7,122 nucleotides of DNA, taken from NCBI GenBank assembly GCA_023382135.1, contig JAMCQK010000153.1, positions 421 to 7,542 on the forward strand, in the 5' to 3' direction. The stretch is from Deinococcus sp. Its GTDB lineage: Bacteria; Deinococcota; Deinococci; Deinococcales; Thermaceae. Below are positions 1 through 6,554 of the stretch, piece after piece. The position numbers and the translations under genes are program-made. Each line of letters starts with the position of its first letter. Position 1 is the first letter of the stretch. The notes under the pieces were generated by a model that was not told the origin of the DNA, did not search any database, and saw nothing but the letters and a program-made list of their open reading frames with translations.

Positions 1-1634
1 GCCTGGGGCTTGCCCGTATGGTGGTGGTAACCAAGTTAGAAAAGGGGGGTGACTTCTACGCCCTGCTGGAAGATTTGCGCTCAACTTTAGGCCATATACT
101 CCCCGCGCATCTGCCGCTCTACGAAAACGGCAAGTGGGTTGGGCTGATTGACATATTGCACAACCGCGCCTTCCGCTACCAGAACGGCAAGCCCAAGCCC
201 GCCGATGTGCCGGAGTCCGACAAGGCGCGTGTAGAAAAGTACCGCCAGGAAGCCAGGGAAGCCATCATCGAGACCGACGAGTCGCTCTTGGAAAAGTACC
301 TGGAAGGTACCGAGGTAGAGGACTCCGGACTTTCCAGGGCCTTTCACGAGGCAGTGCGCAAAGGGCTCATTTACCCGGTGGCTATCGGCTCGGCCAGCGC
401 GATGATTGGGCTGGATTTACTGCTCGATCTTTTCCTCGAGGCCCTCCCATCCCCCACCGAGCGGTTTGGTGAAGGCACCCCCCTCGGCAAAGTATTCAAG
501 GTACAGGTGGATCCCTTCATGGGCCAGGTGGCATACGCCAGGCTCTACCGCGGCAAGCTGAAAGCGGGCGATTCGTTGCAGTCGGAAGGCGGTGCCATTC
601 GGCTCAACCACCTCTACACCGCCCGCGGTAAGGATCTGGTGGAAGTTCCCGAGGCCGAAGCCGGCTATATTCTGGCGCTGCCAAAAACCGAGGCCTTGCA
701 CCGCGGCATGCTGGTTTATGCCAACGGCAAACCAGAGTCGGAAGAGATTCCTTTCGCCAGGCTCCCCGACCCCAACGTGATGATGGCGGTGTCTGCGGAA
801 AGCCGTGGCGACGAGGCCAAGCTGGGAGAAGCCATCCACAAGCTGTTGGAAGAAGACCCGAGTTACAGGCTCGAGCGCCAGCCCGATACCGGCGAGATGC
901 TCTTGTGGGGCATGGGTGACCTTCACCTGGAAACCGGAAAAGAGCGTCTAGGCGACTACGGCGTCAAAGTAATATTGAAACCGCCCAAAATTCCCTATCG
1001 CGAGACCATCCGCAAGGTCGCCGAGGGCCAGGGCAAGCACAAGAAGCAGTCGGGCGGCCACGGCCAGTATGGCGATGTCTGGCTCAGGCTGGAGCCCGCG
1101 CCTGAGTACGCCTTTGAGTGGCGCATCACCGGTGGGGTGATTCCCACCAAGTACGCAGCGTCGATTGAAACCGGCATCAAAGATGCCGCCAAAAGCGGGG
1201 TGTTGGCGGGTTTTCCGGTAATCGGGTTCAAAGCCATCATCTACAACGGCAGCTACCACGAGGTGGATTCATCGGACATGGCTTTCCAAATTGCCGGGTC
1301 GGTCGCCCTCAAGACCGTTATGCAAAACGCCGGCCCGGTGCTGTTGGAACCGGTGTATTCGCTCAAAGTGTTCGTGCCGCAGGAGCGCGTGGGCGACATT
1401 ATTTCCGATTTGCAGGGACGAAGAGGGCGCATTCTGGGCATGGACCAAGACGGCGCGCTCACCGTGGTGCAGGCGGAGGCGCCGCTAGCTGAACTGCTGG
1501 AGTACAGCCGCGCCCTTTCTGGTATTACCCAAGGCACGGGAGCTTATAGCTTGGAGCTCTCCCACTACGCCGAGGTACCACCCCACTTGGCACAGAAAGT
1601 AGTAGCGGAAAGGCAGCGCGCCAAGGAAGCCTAA
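1..1634 (+). CDS. EF-G-like translation factor (EF-G-2 type), 5' partial
   Basis: This is a ribosome-dependent translational GTPase of the EF-G-2 group known from Thermus thermophilus, a paralogue of the main translocase EF-G that acts on the ribosome in the cytoplasm. The reading frame is already open at base 3 (L-G-L-A-R before the ATG at 18), so that ATG is internal. Roughly 115 N-terminal residues, with the P-loop and switch regions, lie outside the window. Counting residues from base 18: end of the G domain at 1-145, domain II around 156-250 (DPFMGQVAYARLYRGKLKAGD), domain III around 255-325 (LWGMGDLHLETGKERL), domain IV around 328-440 (KKQSGGHGQYGDVW; tip loop NGSYHEVDSS with His414), and domain V from about 442 (EPVYSLKVFVPQERVGD). 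The guanine-specificity motif reads TKLE (30-41) instead of NKxD. Antisense ORFs over it are shadows. Family assignment is secure; the exact role of EF-G-2 is not settled by sequence. Confidence 0.95.
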   Translation, partial: LGLARMVVVTKLEKGGDFYALLEDLRSTLGHILPAHLPLYENGKWVGLIDILHNRAFRYQNGKPKPADVPESDKARVEKYRQEAREAIIETDESLLEKYLEGTEVEDSGLSRAFHEAVRKGLIYPVAIGSASAMIGLDLLLDLFLEALPSPTERFGEGTPLGKVFKVQVDPFMGQVAYARLYRGKLKAGDSLQSEGGAIRLNHLYTARGKDLVEVPEAEAGYILALPKTEALHRGMLVYANGKPESEEIPFARLPDPNVMMAVSAESRGDEAKLGEAIHKLLEEDPSYRLERQPDTGEMLLWGMGDLHLETGKERLGDYGVKVILKPPKIPYRETIRKVAEGQGKHKKQSGGHGQYGDVWLRLEPAPEYAFEWRITGGVIPTKYAASIETGIKDAAKSGVLAGFPVIGFKAIIYNGSYHEVDSSDMAFQIAGSVALKTVMQNAGPVLLEPVYSLKVFVPQERVGDIISDLQGRRGRILGMDQDGALTVVQAEAPLAELLEYSRALSGITQGTGAYSLELSHYAEVPPHLAQKVVAERQRAKEA

Positions 1635-1869
1635 AGGACAGGCCGTCCATTGCCGAAAGACGTCAGGCATTTGGTTGCTGAAGGCCACCATTCTGAGGCT
1701 GAAAGCAACGCTCCGACATAAAACCGAGCCGGCAAGCATCCTCGCATAGGATCGCTGGTGTTTAGTCTCCACACAAGAAGAGTCACCGGAATGACCGGCT
1801 ATATTGTTACCTTTCGTTGCTGTGATTTACGCCCATGTGCTTCTGGAAATCAGACCGTAGACTGGGACT
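1635..1869. other. Intergenic gap, no gene seen
   Basis: These 235 bases lie between the EF-G-like gene and the secreted-protein gene. I see no convincing coding frame: the short + strand ORF beginning near 1758 overlaps the next gene out of frame and has no family features. Small inverted repeats are present, namely GGAC/GTCC (1636-1639 and 1645-1648), GTTGCT/AGCAAC (1674-1679 and 1704-1709) and ATCCT/AGGAT (1738-1742 and 1748-1752). None is followed by a T run, so no confident intrinsic terminator for the upstream gene can be called. Confidence 0.6.
1800..1805 (+). promoter_or_regulatory. Possible -10 box (TATATT) for the DUF3352-like gene
   Basis: TATATT matches the sigma-A -10 consensus TATAAT at five of six positions and stands in an otherwise GC-rich gap. 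It would give a 5' leader of about 58 bases before the GTG at 1870. The bases 17 upstream (GAAGAG) do not resemble a -35 box and there is no TG extension, so this is a weak candidate only. Confidence 0.22.
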
Positions 1870-3345
1870 GTGAAACTTCTCGTTCGTGCGTTAATTCTTG
1901 GCATGTTGCTTGCCGGTACGGCCCCGGCACAAAGTCTTATCTCCCTCGCGCCACCCGGAGCGGTGGGGGGCTTATACCTGGCGGACCTTAGCCAGAGCCC
2001 ATATTTCAAGGGTATCGTTCGAGATTGGAAAGAATCGGGCCTCGAGGCCTGGCTCAGAAAGAACCTCGAGGGTGAGCTGGGCAAGGGCAGCTACGATGCT
2101 TTGGGCTTCGCCCAGGGCGGTATGGCCGCTCTGCTCTACCCGGATGGCGGCTTCTTGCTCATTGCCAAGCCGAGTCCCGCCGCCATGCGCTACTTCAAAA
2201 AAGACGCCAGGGGCCTAAAGCCTCGAGGCAGCTGGCTGGTCACCAAGGACAAGCAGATGTTAACCGGCTTCAGCAAGGAGCTTGTGCTGTTCGCGTCGCC
2301 TAACTGGGGTGAACAGTTCTTGTCAGGCAAGCGCGGGCTCCGCTCGCCAGTGGGTGGCCATATGGGCTACTGGGCAGAGATTCCCCAGAGCCTGATATCG
2401 CAGATGAATGAGATTCCGCCAAGGCTGGGGCTCAGCTTGAGCGCCATCAAACGGGTGGGCTACTCGCTCACGCTCACTGCTGGAGGCTTTACCACCGAAA
2501 GCCGTATTGAAGTGGATGCGGCGGCGGATCCGGTGCTCGCCAAACTGGTGCTGCCCAGCGAGAAACCCTGGAGCCTGGGGGATTTCCCTTCGGGCTACTC
2601 CGGTTCGGTGGGGCTCCTGGACATGCCGCTCGCCGGAAAGTATGTTTCCGGGCTGCTGGCGGACCTCAAAACAACTAGCCCTTACAGGTTGAGCGAGGCC
2701 AAAATCAAGCTGGACTTTAGAGCCTTCGGCAACCACTACGCCATGATCAGTGTCCCCGGGCCAGCAGGCAAAGCGGGCCAAAGTAATTTTGACAACCCCT
2801 TGGGCCATTCGCTGGTCTATTTAGAGGTGATAGACCAGGCCACCGCCGAGGCCAACCTGCTGGGGCTGCTGCAGAACATCGCCGCCTTTGCTACGCCGGA
2901 AGGCAAGGGCGGCTTCAAGGTGCTTGGGAATGAAGGCGCCTTCAAAGCGGTGGAGGTGGGCCTGCTGGGAAACATTTACTACCGCTTCGACAAGGACCGC
3001 CTAGTAATAGCCACCAGCAAAGAAGCCATCGCCGCCGAGGCCAACCCGCCTTGGAAGACACAGGCAGGATTCCAAAGATTTGCCCCGCGCGTTCCCGCAA
3101 ACGCGGTAGCTTATGCCTTGATAGATAACCAGCGCGGCATGGAAGAATCTTTCGCCATACTAAAAGACACCCTGCCCATGGCCATTGGTACCAAAGCCGA
3201 CAGCAAGCAGGCTGGCGAGCTTAACCAGAGCCTGGTCTCGTTCCTGGAGCGAACCAGCAAACGCTTTGGTTACGGTTTCAATTATTCCGTAGTGCAGGGC
3301 AGCGCGCTGGTGAGCAAGGGTTTTTACGAAGTTAACTGGAAGTAA
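1870..3345 (+). CDS. Secreted protein, DUF3352-like, function unknown
   Basis: Predicted exported protein of 491 residues; no enzymatic role can be assigned. The start is GTG, because an in-frame TAG at 1858-1860 closes the frame upstream and the next ATG (residue 12) would destroy the signal peptide. GGGA sits only two bases before the GTG, so the Shine-Dalgarno is poor. Residues 1-20 form a signal peptide (MKLLVRALIL, then a hydrophobic core) ending in APA before QS, a good signal peptidase I site. There is no lipobox Cys and no later membrane segment. The mature part opens with LAPPGAVGGLYLADLSQSPY and contains recurring strand-rich stretches such as YYRFDKDRLVIATSKEAI and VPANAVAYALIDNQ. 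These resemble DUF3352 proteins, which begin with a 'proline-rich, then beta-strand' motif and carry repeated 'strand, loss-of-charge, LVIATS' segments. The DUF assignment is from memory of the family's look and is tentative; that it is a real secreted protein is much surer. Confidence 0.85.
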   Translation: MKLLVRALILGMLLAGTAPAQSLISLAPPGAVGGLYLADLSQSPYFKGIVRDWKESGLEAWLRKNLEGELGKGSYDALGFAQGGMAALLYPDGGFLLIAKPSPAAMRYFKKDARGLKPRGSWLVTKDKQMLTGFSKELVLFASPNWGEQFLSGKRGLRSPVGGHMGYWAEIPQSLISQMNEIPPRLGLSLSAIKRVGYSLTLTAGGFTTESRIEVDAAADPVLAKLVLPSEKPWSLGDFPSGYSGSVGLLDMPLAGKYVSGLLADLKTTSPYRLSEAKIKLDFRAFGNHYAMISVPGPAGKAGQSNFDNPLGHSLVYLEVIDQATAEANLLGLLQNIAAFATPEGKGGFKVLGNEGAFKAVEVGLLGNIYYRFDKDRLVIATSKEAIAAEANPPWKTQAGFQRFAPRVPANAVAYALIDNQRGMEESFAILKDTLPMAIGTKADSKQAGELNQSLVSFLERTSKRFGYGFNYSVVQGSALVSKGFYEVNWK

Positions 3346-3504
3346 ATATTTAGCCGGATCTTTTCGCAAAGTAAACCCTCCACCGCCTGAAAAAAGCAGC
3401 GGCTGCATGTTGCGGCTGAAAACCGTTTTCGGTGGCTAAGGTCTTTTCCCCATTCCCCACCCTGCCACCTGAGCACTCCTCTGTCGTCCCTGGTGCTCTT
3501 CCGG

Positions 3505-3618
3505 GTCATCCCAAGCGTAGTCGCTCAGCCTAAAGGGCTAGTTGTGGTTCGGGATCTCTCTTTTCCCCCCAAAACCGATAAAACTAAAAGCGAGATTTCT
3601 CGCTTCGCTCGAAATGAC
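3505..3618. repeat. Degenerate GTCAT...ATGAC inverted-repeat element, left arm interrupted
   Basis: The right arm (3592-3618) starts GAGATTTCTCGC and ends CTCGAAATGAC. Its reverse complement aligns with the left side: GTCAT, three variable bases, then AGCG (3505-3517), TAGTCG to 3523, and GGGATCTC at 3551-3558. In the left arm 27 bases (3524-3550), including a small AGCC/GGCT hairpin, separate the two matching parts. The right arm itself folds, AAGCGAG (3588-3594) pairing CTCGCTT (3599-3605). Short non-coding elements with this GTCAT/ATGAC outline are, to my knowledge, frequent between genes in many GC-rich bacteria; I cannot name a registered family. No transposase is present. Confidence 0.6.
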
Positions 3619-3680
3619 AACGGGGTTACGGAATGACAACATAAGAGGAGCGCCTGCGGCCCGGAATGACAACGGGGTTA
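3613..3680 (+). repeat. Three copies of AATGACAAC, two extended to 16 bases
   Basis: AATGACAACGGGGTTA occurs identically at 3613-3628 and 3665-3680, and the 9-base core AATGACAAC also at 3632-3640. Starts are 19 and 33 bases apart. The first copy is the outer end of the GTCAT...ATGAC element, and the other two are preceded by CGG as such element ends often are. They look like successive duplicated or truncated element ends rather than a regulatory array. Unit size and uneven spacing exclude CRISPR. Confidence 0.7.
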
Positions 3681-3721
3681 TTTATCGCCTGAAGGCGTAG
3701 GCGGCTGCCTGGCGCCCCTGC

Positions 3722-4288
3722 TCAACGATCAATCGGGTAAGGGTTATTAGGCGGAGGCTCGGCCTCCGGGAACAAGCTCTTGGGCGGTGTGGCGGGCCAG
3801 CGAAGCCTGGCTTCCTTGTAGGCGTCAAACCATTCCTGAAACGCCATCGGCGGCTGGAAACTGCTCATCTGCAATACCCCCACCACCCGGCCTTTATAGG
3901 TAATAAAGCACCGGTAACCCTTTTCCCCTTGTTGAGCCATCCAATTGGCCAGGGTAATTTCACCGCGCAAGGTCTCCAGGCGCTTGCGAACCTGGGCTTG
4001 CAGCTCGCGCACCGCTTGCGGTTTCAACACAAAAGGCCGGGCAAGCTCCTCGAGGCCCACCGGTACCGGCTCAAATGAACCATCCAGGGTGATGCGTACT
4101 ACAGGTCGCAGCTTTTGCGTCAAGATGAGCCTGAAAAGAAAACGTCCTTCGGCCACCTTATCCCCGTACAACACGGCTGGCCTGAGCTCTTTAAACACCG
4201 CCTGGCAGCGCCGTAGATTGGAGTCGGGATTGAAAGACTGAGCATGGGCCAGCCCAAGAAGGGTCAGGATGAAAACTAGCGAGCGCAT
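3722..4288 (-). CDS. Small secreted protein of unknown function (188 aa)
   Basis: I do not recognise the family. The chosen start (ATG, 4288-4286) gives a classical signal peptide, MRSLVFILTLLGLAHA before QS, with AHA as signal peptidase I site; GAGGATAGGGA lies about 10 bases upstream as a plausible ribosome binding site. The open frame extends 57 codons further upstream, but that stretch (arginine-rich, with no coding character) would bury the signal peptide, so it is rejected. The mature protein has two cysteines (Cys28 and Cys127) that could form a disulphide, a basic helical middle (about 80-110, LEELARPFVLKPQAVRELQA) and a proline-rich C-terminal tail (PEAEPPPNNPYPIDR). No transmembrane segment follows the signal. 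It lies on the same strand as the kinase, 233 bases beyond it, so it could be the last gene of that unit or have its own promoter. Confidence 0.8.
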   Translation of the reverse strand: MRSLVFILTLLGLAHAQSFNPDSNLRRCQAVFKELRPAVLYGDKVAEGRFLFRLILTQKLRPVVRITLDGSFEPVPVGLEELARPFVLKPQAVRELQAQVRKRLETLRGEITLANWMAQQGEKGYRCFITYKGRVVGVLQMSSFQPPMAFQEWFDAYKEARLRWPATPPKSLFPEAEPPPNNPYPIDR

Positions 4289-4521
4289 GGTCTCAATCCC
4301 TATCCTCAGTTGTAGCCAACAGGCATTTCTTGGTGCAAACTTTTTCGCTGCCATGCCGTTCCAAGCACGGTACTCTGTTTTCGCTTGGATACTTAGCGCC
4401 CGCCAAGAGAACGGGCGGCGCCTCGGTCTCGCGCATAACCCCCTGCTTATCAGAGGCACAACCCGGCTCAGGGTGGGCGGGTAGCAGTTCCATAAGAAAA
4501 TTTTGGACCAGTTGGCTTAAC
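4289..4521. other. Gap between kinase and small secreted protein gene
   Basis: This 233-base gap carries the leader of the 188-residue protein on the - strand. It includes a strong stem CGCCCG (4397-4402) with CGGGCG (4412-4417) around a 9-base loop, and a longer-range CCAAGC/GCTTGG pair (4361-4366 and 4383-4388). Neither has a T run after it in either direction, so neither is called a terminator. On the - strand TACAAC, about 26 bases before the start, could be a poor -10 box. A 47-codon frame (4436-4293, -) is discussed under findings and not accepted as a gene. Confidence 0.5.
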
Positions 4522-5805
4522 CTAGGCTGAAGGAAGCGCCAAGCCAACCCGAGACCCTTCCGGTGTGTTTTCCGCACGAACCTGCCCGCCAAGCGCCGCA
4601 GCAACTGCGGCAACAATCGCCAGGCCGAGTCCTGTTCCTTCTCCCTGTTTGACGAAGGGCTCAAAGACTCTGGGCAGCAGCTCTTCGGGAATCCCGCCGC
4701 CCCGGTTGTACACCCATACCCAGACGACTTCGCCAGCGGGTTCCAGGGCTACCCTGTCTACCCCGCTCCCATGTTGGCGGGCATTCTTCAAGAGATTTTC
4801 CAGTGCCAACGAGACCAGCGCTGGGTCGGCCACGACCTTTGCCGGCTGCGGCAAGGCGGTGTGTGCACCGGTGGGCAAGTAGGGGGCCTCGAGGCCATAG
4901 TTTTGCCTCACCAAGGCCGCCAGATCAACTTCTTCGCCCTCGAGCTGGCCGCGCCCTTCCAGCCTTGCCAGGGTCAAAAGGCCTTCCAGCAAGGACTCCA
5001 TCCGTTCTGCTTCGCGAAATGCTCCAGATATCGCGCGCGCCTCAGCGGGATCGCGCCTTAACACCTCCAAATACCCTTTGAGCGCCGCCAAAGGGTTTCT
5101 GAGTTCGTGCGAAGCCCCATAAGCAAATCGCTTGGCGGCCTGTTCCTGCAGCTTGAGCCTTGCCAGGGCGTTTTCGAGCTCGGCCAATAGGCGGTTGAGC
5201 GATGTGACCGCGGGCTGGACCTCGGGCAGCAGCGGCTGGGAGAGTTTTTGCAGGTTGTCGGGACCGCGCAGGGCAAGCTCGCGTCTCAGTGTTTCCAGCG
5301 GGGCAAGCGAGCGCCAAAGTCCCCAGGCACCCACCCCAAAAGCGATCGCGGCAAGCAGTCCGCCTAGCGTGAGGTAAAGCTTTACCAAGCGCAGCGGCAA
5401 CGCGGCCACCTCGCCCAGGGGTACCCCCAGCCCAAAGCCTCCAAGCGTATCTGGGAGGGCCACCCACAGGGTGTCTCCGCGAATTTCGCGGTAACCCTGT
5501 TTCTTGGTTAGAGCGGCCTCGAGGCCTTCTGGGAGCCGGTGCTCACCCTGATCGGTGAAACGGACGGTCCCGCCGGAAGCTACTACAAAACCCACGCCGC
5601 CAAACTCCTGCACCAGTTCGGAAAGTTCCCTGGGACCAATTTCCGCTTGAAGTTCGCGCAAAAGACCCAGCCGCGAAAGCACCGCGCGTTCAAGCCCTGC
5701 GCGTGCCGCGCGTTCGGCCTCGCGCACCGTGATTACGCCCAAGGGAACTAGCAAAAGTCCCAGCGCCAACAGGAGCCAAAGAAGAAGCCGCGCGCGTAAG
5801 GTCAT
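4522..5805 (-). CDS. Sensor histidine kinase of a two-component system
   Basis: Inner-membrane histidine kinase of 427 residues, paired with the response regulator next to it; it should autophosphorylate and pass phosphate to that regulator. Layout: membrane segment 1 at about 7-28, an extracytoplasmic sensor region of roughly 110 residues (30-140) with no recognised ligand motif, membrane segment 2 at about 143-165, and a HAMP-like linker to about 220. Then come the dimerisation domain with the H-box FAYGASHELRNPLAALKGYL (phospho-acceptor His233) and the ATPase domain with N-box ENLLKNA (336-342), G1-like NRGGGIP (367-373), FEPF (381-384) and G2 GTGLGLAI (390-397). The usual G1 Asp is Asn367, a substitution also known in working kinases. 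Its ATG overlaps the regulator's TGA as ATGA, indicating translational coupling, and it has no strong Shine-Dalgarno of its own. The signal sensed cannot be read from the sequence. Confidence 0.95.
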   Translation of the reverse strand: MTLRARLLLWLLLALGLLLVPLGVITVREAERAARAGLERAVLSRLGLLRELQAEIGPRELSELVQEFGGVGFVVASGGTVRFTDQGEHRLPEGLEAALTKKQGYREIRGDTLWVALPDTLGGFGLGVPLGEVAALPLRLVKLYLTLGGLLAAIAFGVGAWGLWRSLAPLETLRRELALRGPDNLQKLSQPLLPEVQPAVTSLNRLLAELENALARLKLQEQAAKRFAYGASHELRNPLAALKGYLEVLRRDPAEARAISGAFREAERMESLLEGLLTLARLEGRGQLEGEEVDLAALVRQNYGLEAPYLPTGAHTALPQPAKVVADPALVSLALENLLKNARQHGSGVDRVALEPAGEVVWVWVYNRGGGIPEELLPRVFEPFVKQGEGTGLGLAIVAAVAAALGGQVRAENTPEGSRVGLALPSA

Positions 5806-6470
5806 GGGACGTTACCCGCCCGCGCTTTGCGCAAGATGTACCCGTGCCCCCTCAGAGTGTGAAGCAGAGGGGGTTCGCCCAGGGCGCGCCTCAGCGCGGA
5901 AAGGTGGACCTCGAGCGTGTTGGGTTCAACCTCTTCACCCCAGACTTTTTGCATCAGCGCCTCTTTGGACAAAAGTCTCTCGGGATGATCCAAAAAAGTT
6001 TTGAGCAGTTGAAACGCCTTGGGCGAAAGCTCCAGGGGTCGCTCGGCGCGGCGGGCCTCCATGCGCGCGGGCAGCAAAACCACGTCGGCGTAGGAGAGCA
6101 GCTCTTGAACAGCGGAGGTGCGCCGGAGCAAGGCCTCGAGGCGGGCTACCAATTCAGATAGCGCATACGGCTTGACCAGATAATCGTCGGCGCCTTCACG
6201 CAGCCCCTTGACGCGGTATTCCACCTCATCGAGCGCCGTAAGCATCAAGACTGGCAGAGCACTCTGCCGTCGGATTTCCCTGAGCACTCCAAACCCGTCT
6301 CCTCCTGGGAGCAACACATCGAGCACCACTACATCGGGGGCTTCTCTGAGCCGGCGCAGGCCCTCACCACCGTTCTTGGCCTCGAGCACCAGGTAGCCCT
6401 CGAGCTCCAACCCAAGGCGAACGGCCTCCCGAACGCCGGGGTCGTCTTCAATCAGCAATACTTTTGCCAC
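5802..6470 (-). CDS. OmpR/PhoB-family response regulator
   Basis: Cytoplasmic DNA-binding regulator of 222 residues, the normal size for this family. The receiver domain (1-115) has the acidic pocket E8-D9-D10 in VLLIEDD, the phospho-acceptor Asp51 in VVLDVLLPGGDG, the switch Thr78 in LMLTA and Lys100 in DDYLVKPY. The C-terminal winged helix (about 130-215) has ELSPKAFQLL, the recognition region EVEPNTLEVHLSALRRAL and the wing LHTLRGHGYIL. The start is GTG at 6470-6468: the frame is closed by TAG 18 bases upstream, and GGGA lies 10 bases before the GTG. An ATG four bases upstream (6474) is out of frame and better spaced from that GGGA. It is first in a coupled pair with the kinase. The preceding gene on the strand is a decayed YceI-like gene, possibly an ancestral operon partner or target. 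Confidence 0.96.
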   Translation of the reverse strand: MAKVLLIEDDPGVREAVRLGLELEGYLVLEAKNGGEGLRRLREAPDVVVLDVLLPGGDGFGVLREIRRQSALPVLMLTALDEVEYRVKGLREGADDYLVKPYALSELVARLEALLRRTSAVQELLSYADVVLLPARMEARRAERPLELSPKAFQLLKTFLDHPERLLSKEALMQKVWGEEVEPNTLEVHLSALRRALGEPPLLHTLRGHGYILRKARAGNVP

Positions 6471-6554
6471 GCATCTATTTTCCCACTAAAGACCTTAAAC
6501 CAGCCTGAAAGTTTGCTTGGGAACCGCCCGCTTCCCCGGACCTCCGCCAGGTGG

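Larger units (their letters stand above)
3346..3721. other. Non-coding region between convergent genes
   Basis: These 376 bases hold no plausible gene. From left to right I see: a possible termination region for the upstream gene, with CACCG (3381-3385) pairing CGGTG (3430-3434) around smaller hairpins and then TCTTTTCCCC; an inverted repeat GAGCAC/GTGCTC (3471-3476 and 3493-3498); the GTCAT...ATGAC element (3505-3618); three AATGACAAC copies (3613-3680); and a short hairpin CGCC-TGAA-GGCG (3686-3697 region). On the - strand that last hairpin is followed by ATAAATAA and could help end transcription of the 188-residue protein gene. None of these hairpins has a textbook T tail, so terminator calls are weak. 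Confidence 0.55.

Noticed and set aside
417..1259. Long antisense ORFs under the EF-G-like gene
   Set aside because: Shadows produced by GC-rich codons of the real gene; no start signals or domain motifs.
1636..1648. GGAC/GTCC hairpin just after the EF-G-like stop as an intrinsic terminator
   Set aside because: Only four pairs and no T tail.
3613..3680. CRISPR-like repeat array
   Set aside because: Units of 9-16 bases with 19 and 33 base steps, no equal spacers, no cas genes.
4397..4417. Strong CGCCCG/CGGGCG stem as terminator of the kinase operon
   Set aside because: No T run follows on either strand and it is over 100 bases from the kinase stop.
4289..4459. 57-codon N-terminal extension of the small secreted protein
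   Set aside because: It would place an arginine-rich stretch without coding character before a perfect signal peptide; the inner ATG at 4288 has its own upstream GA-rich site.
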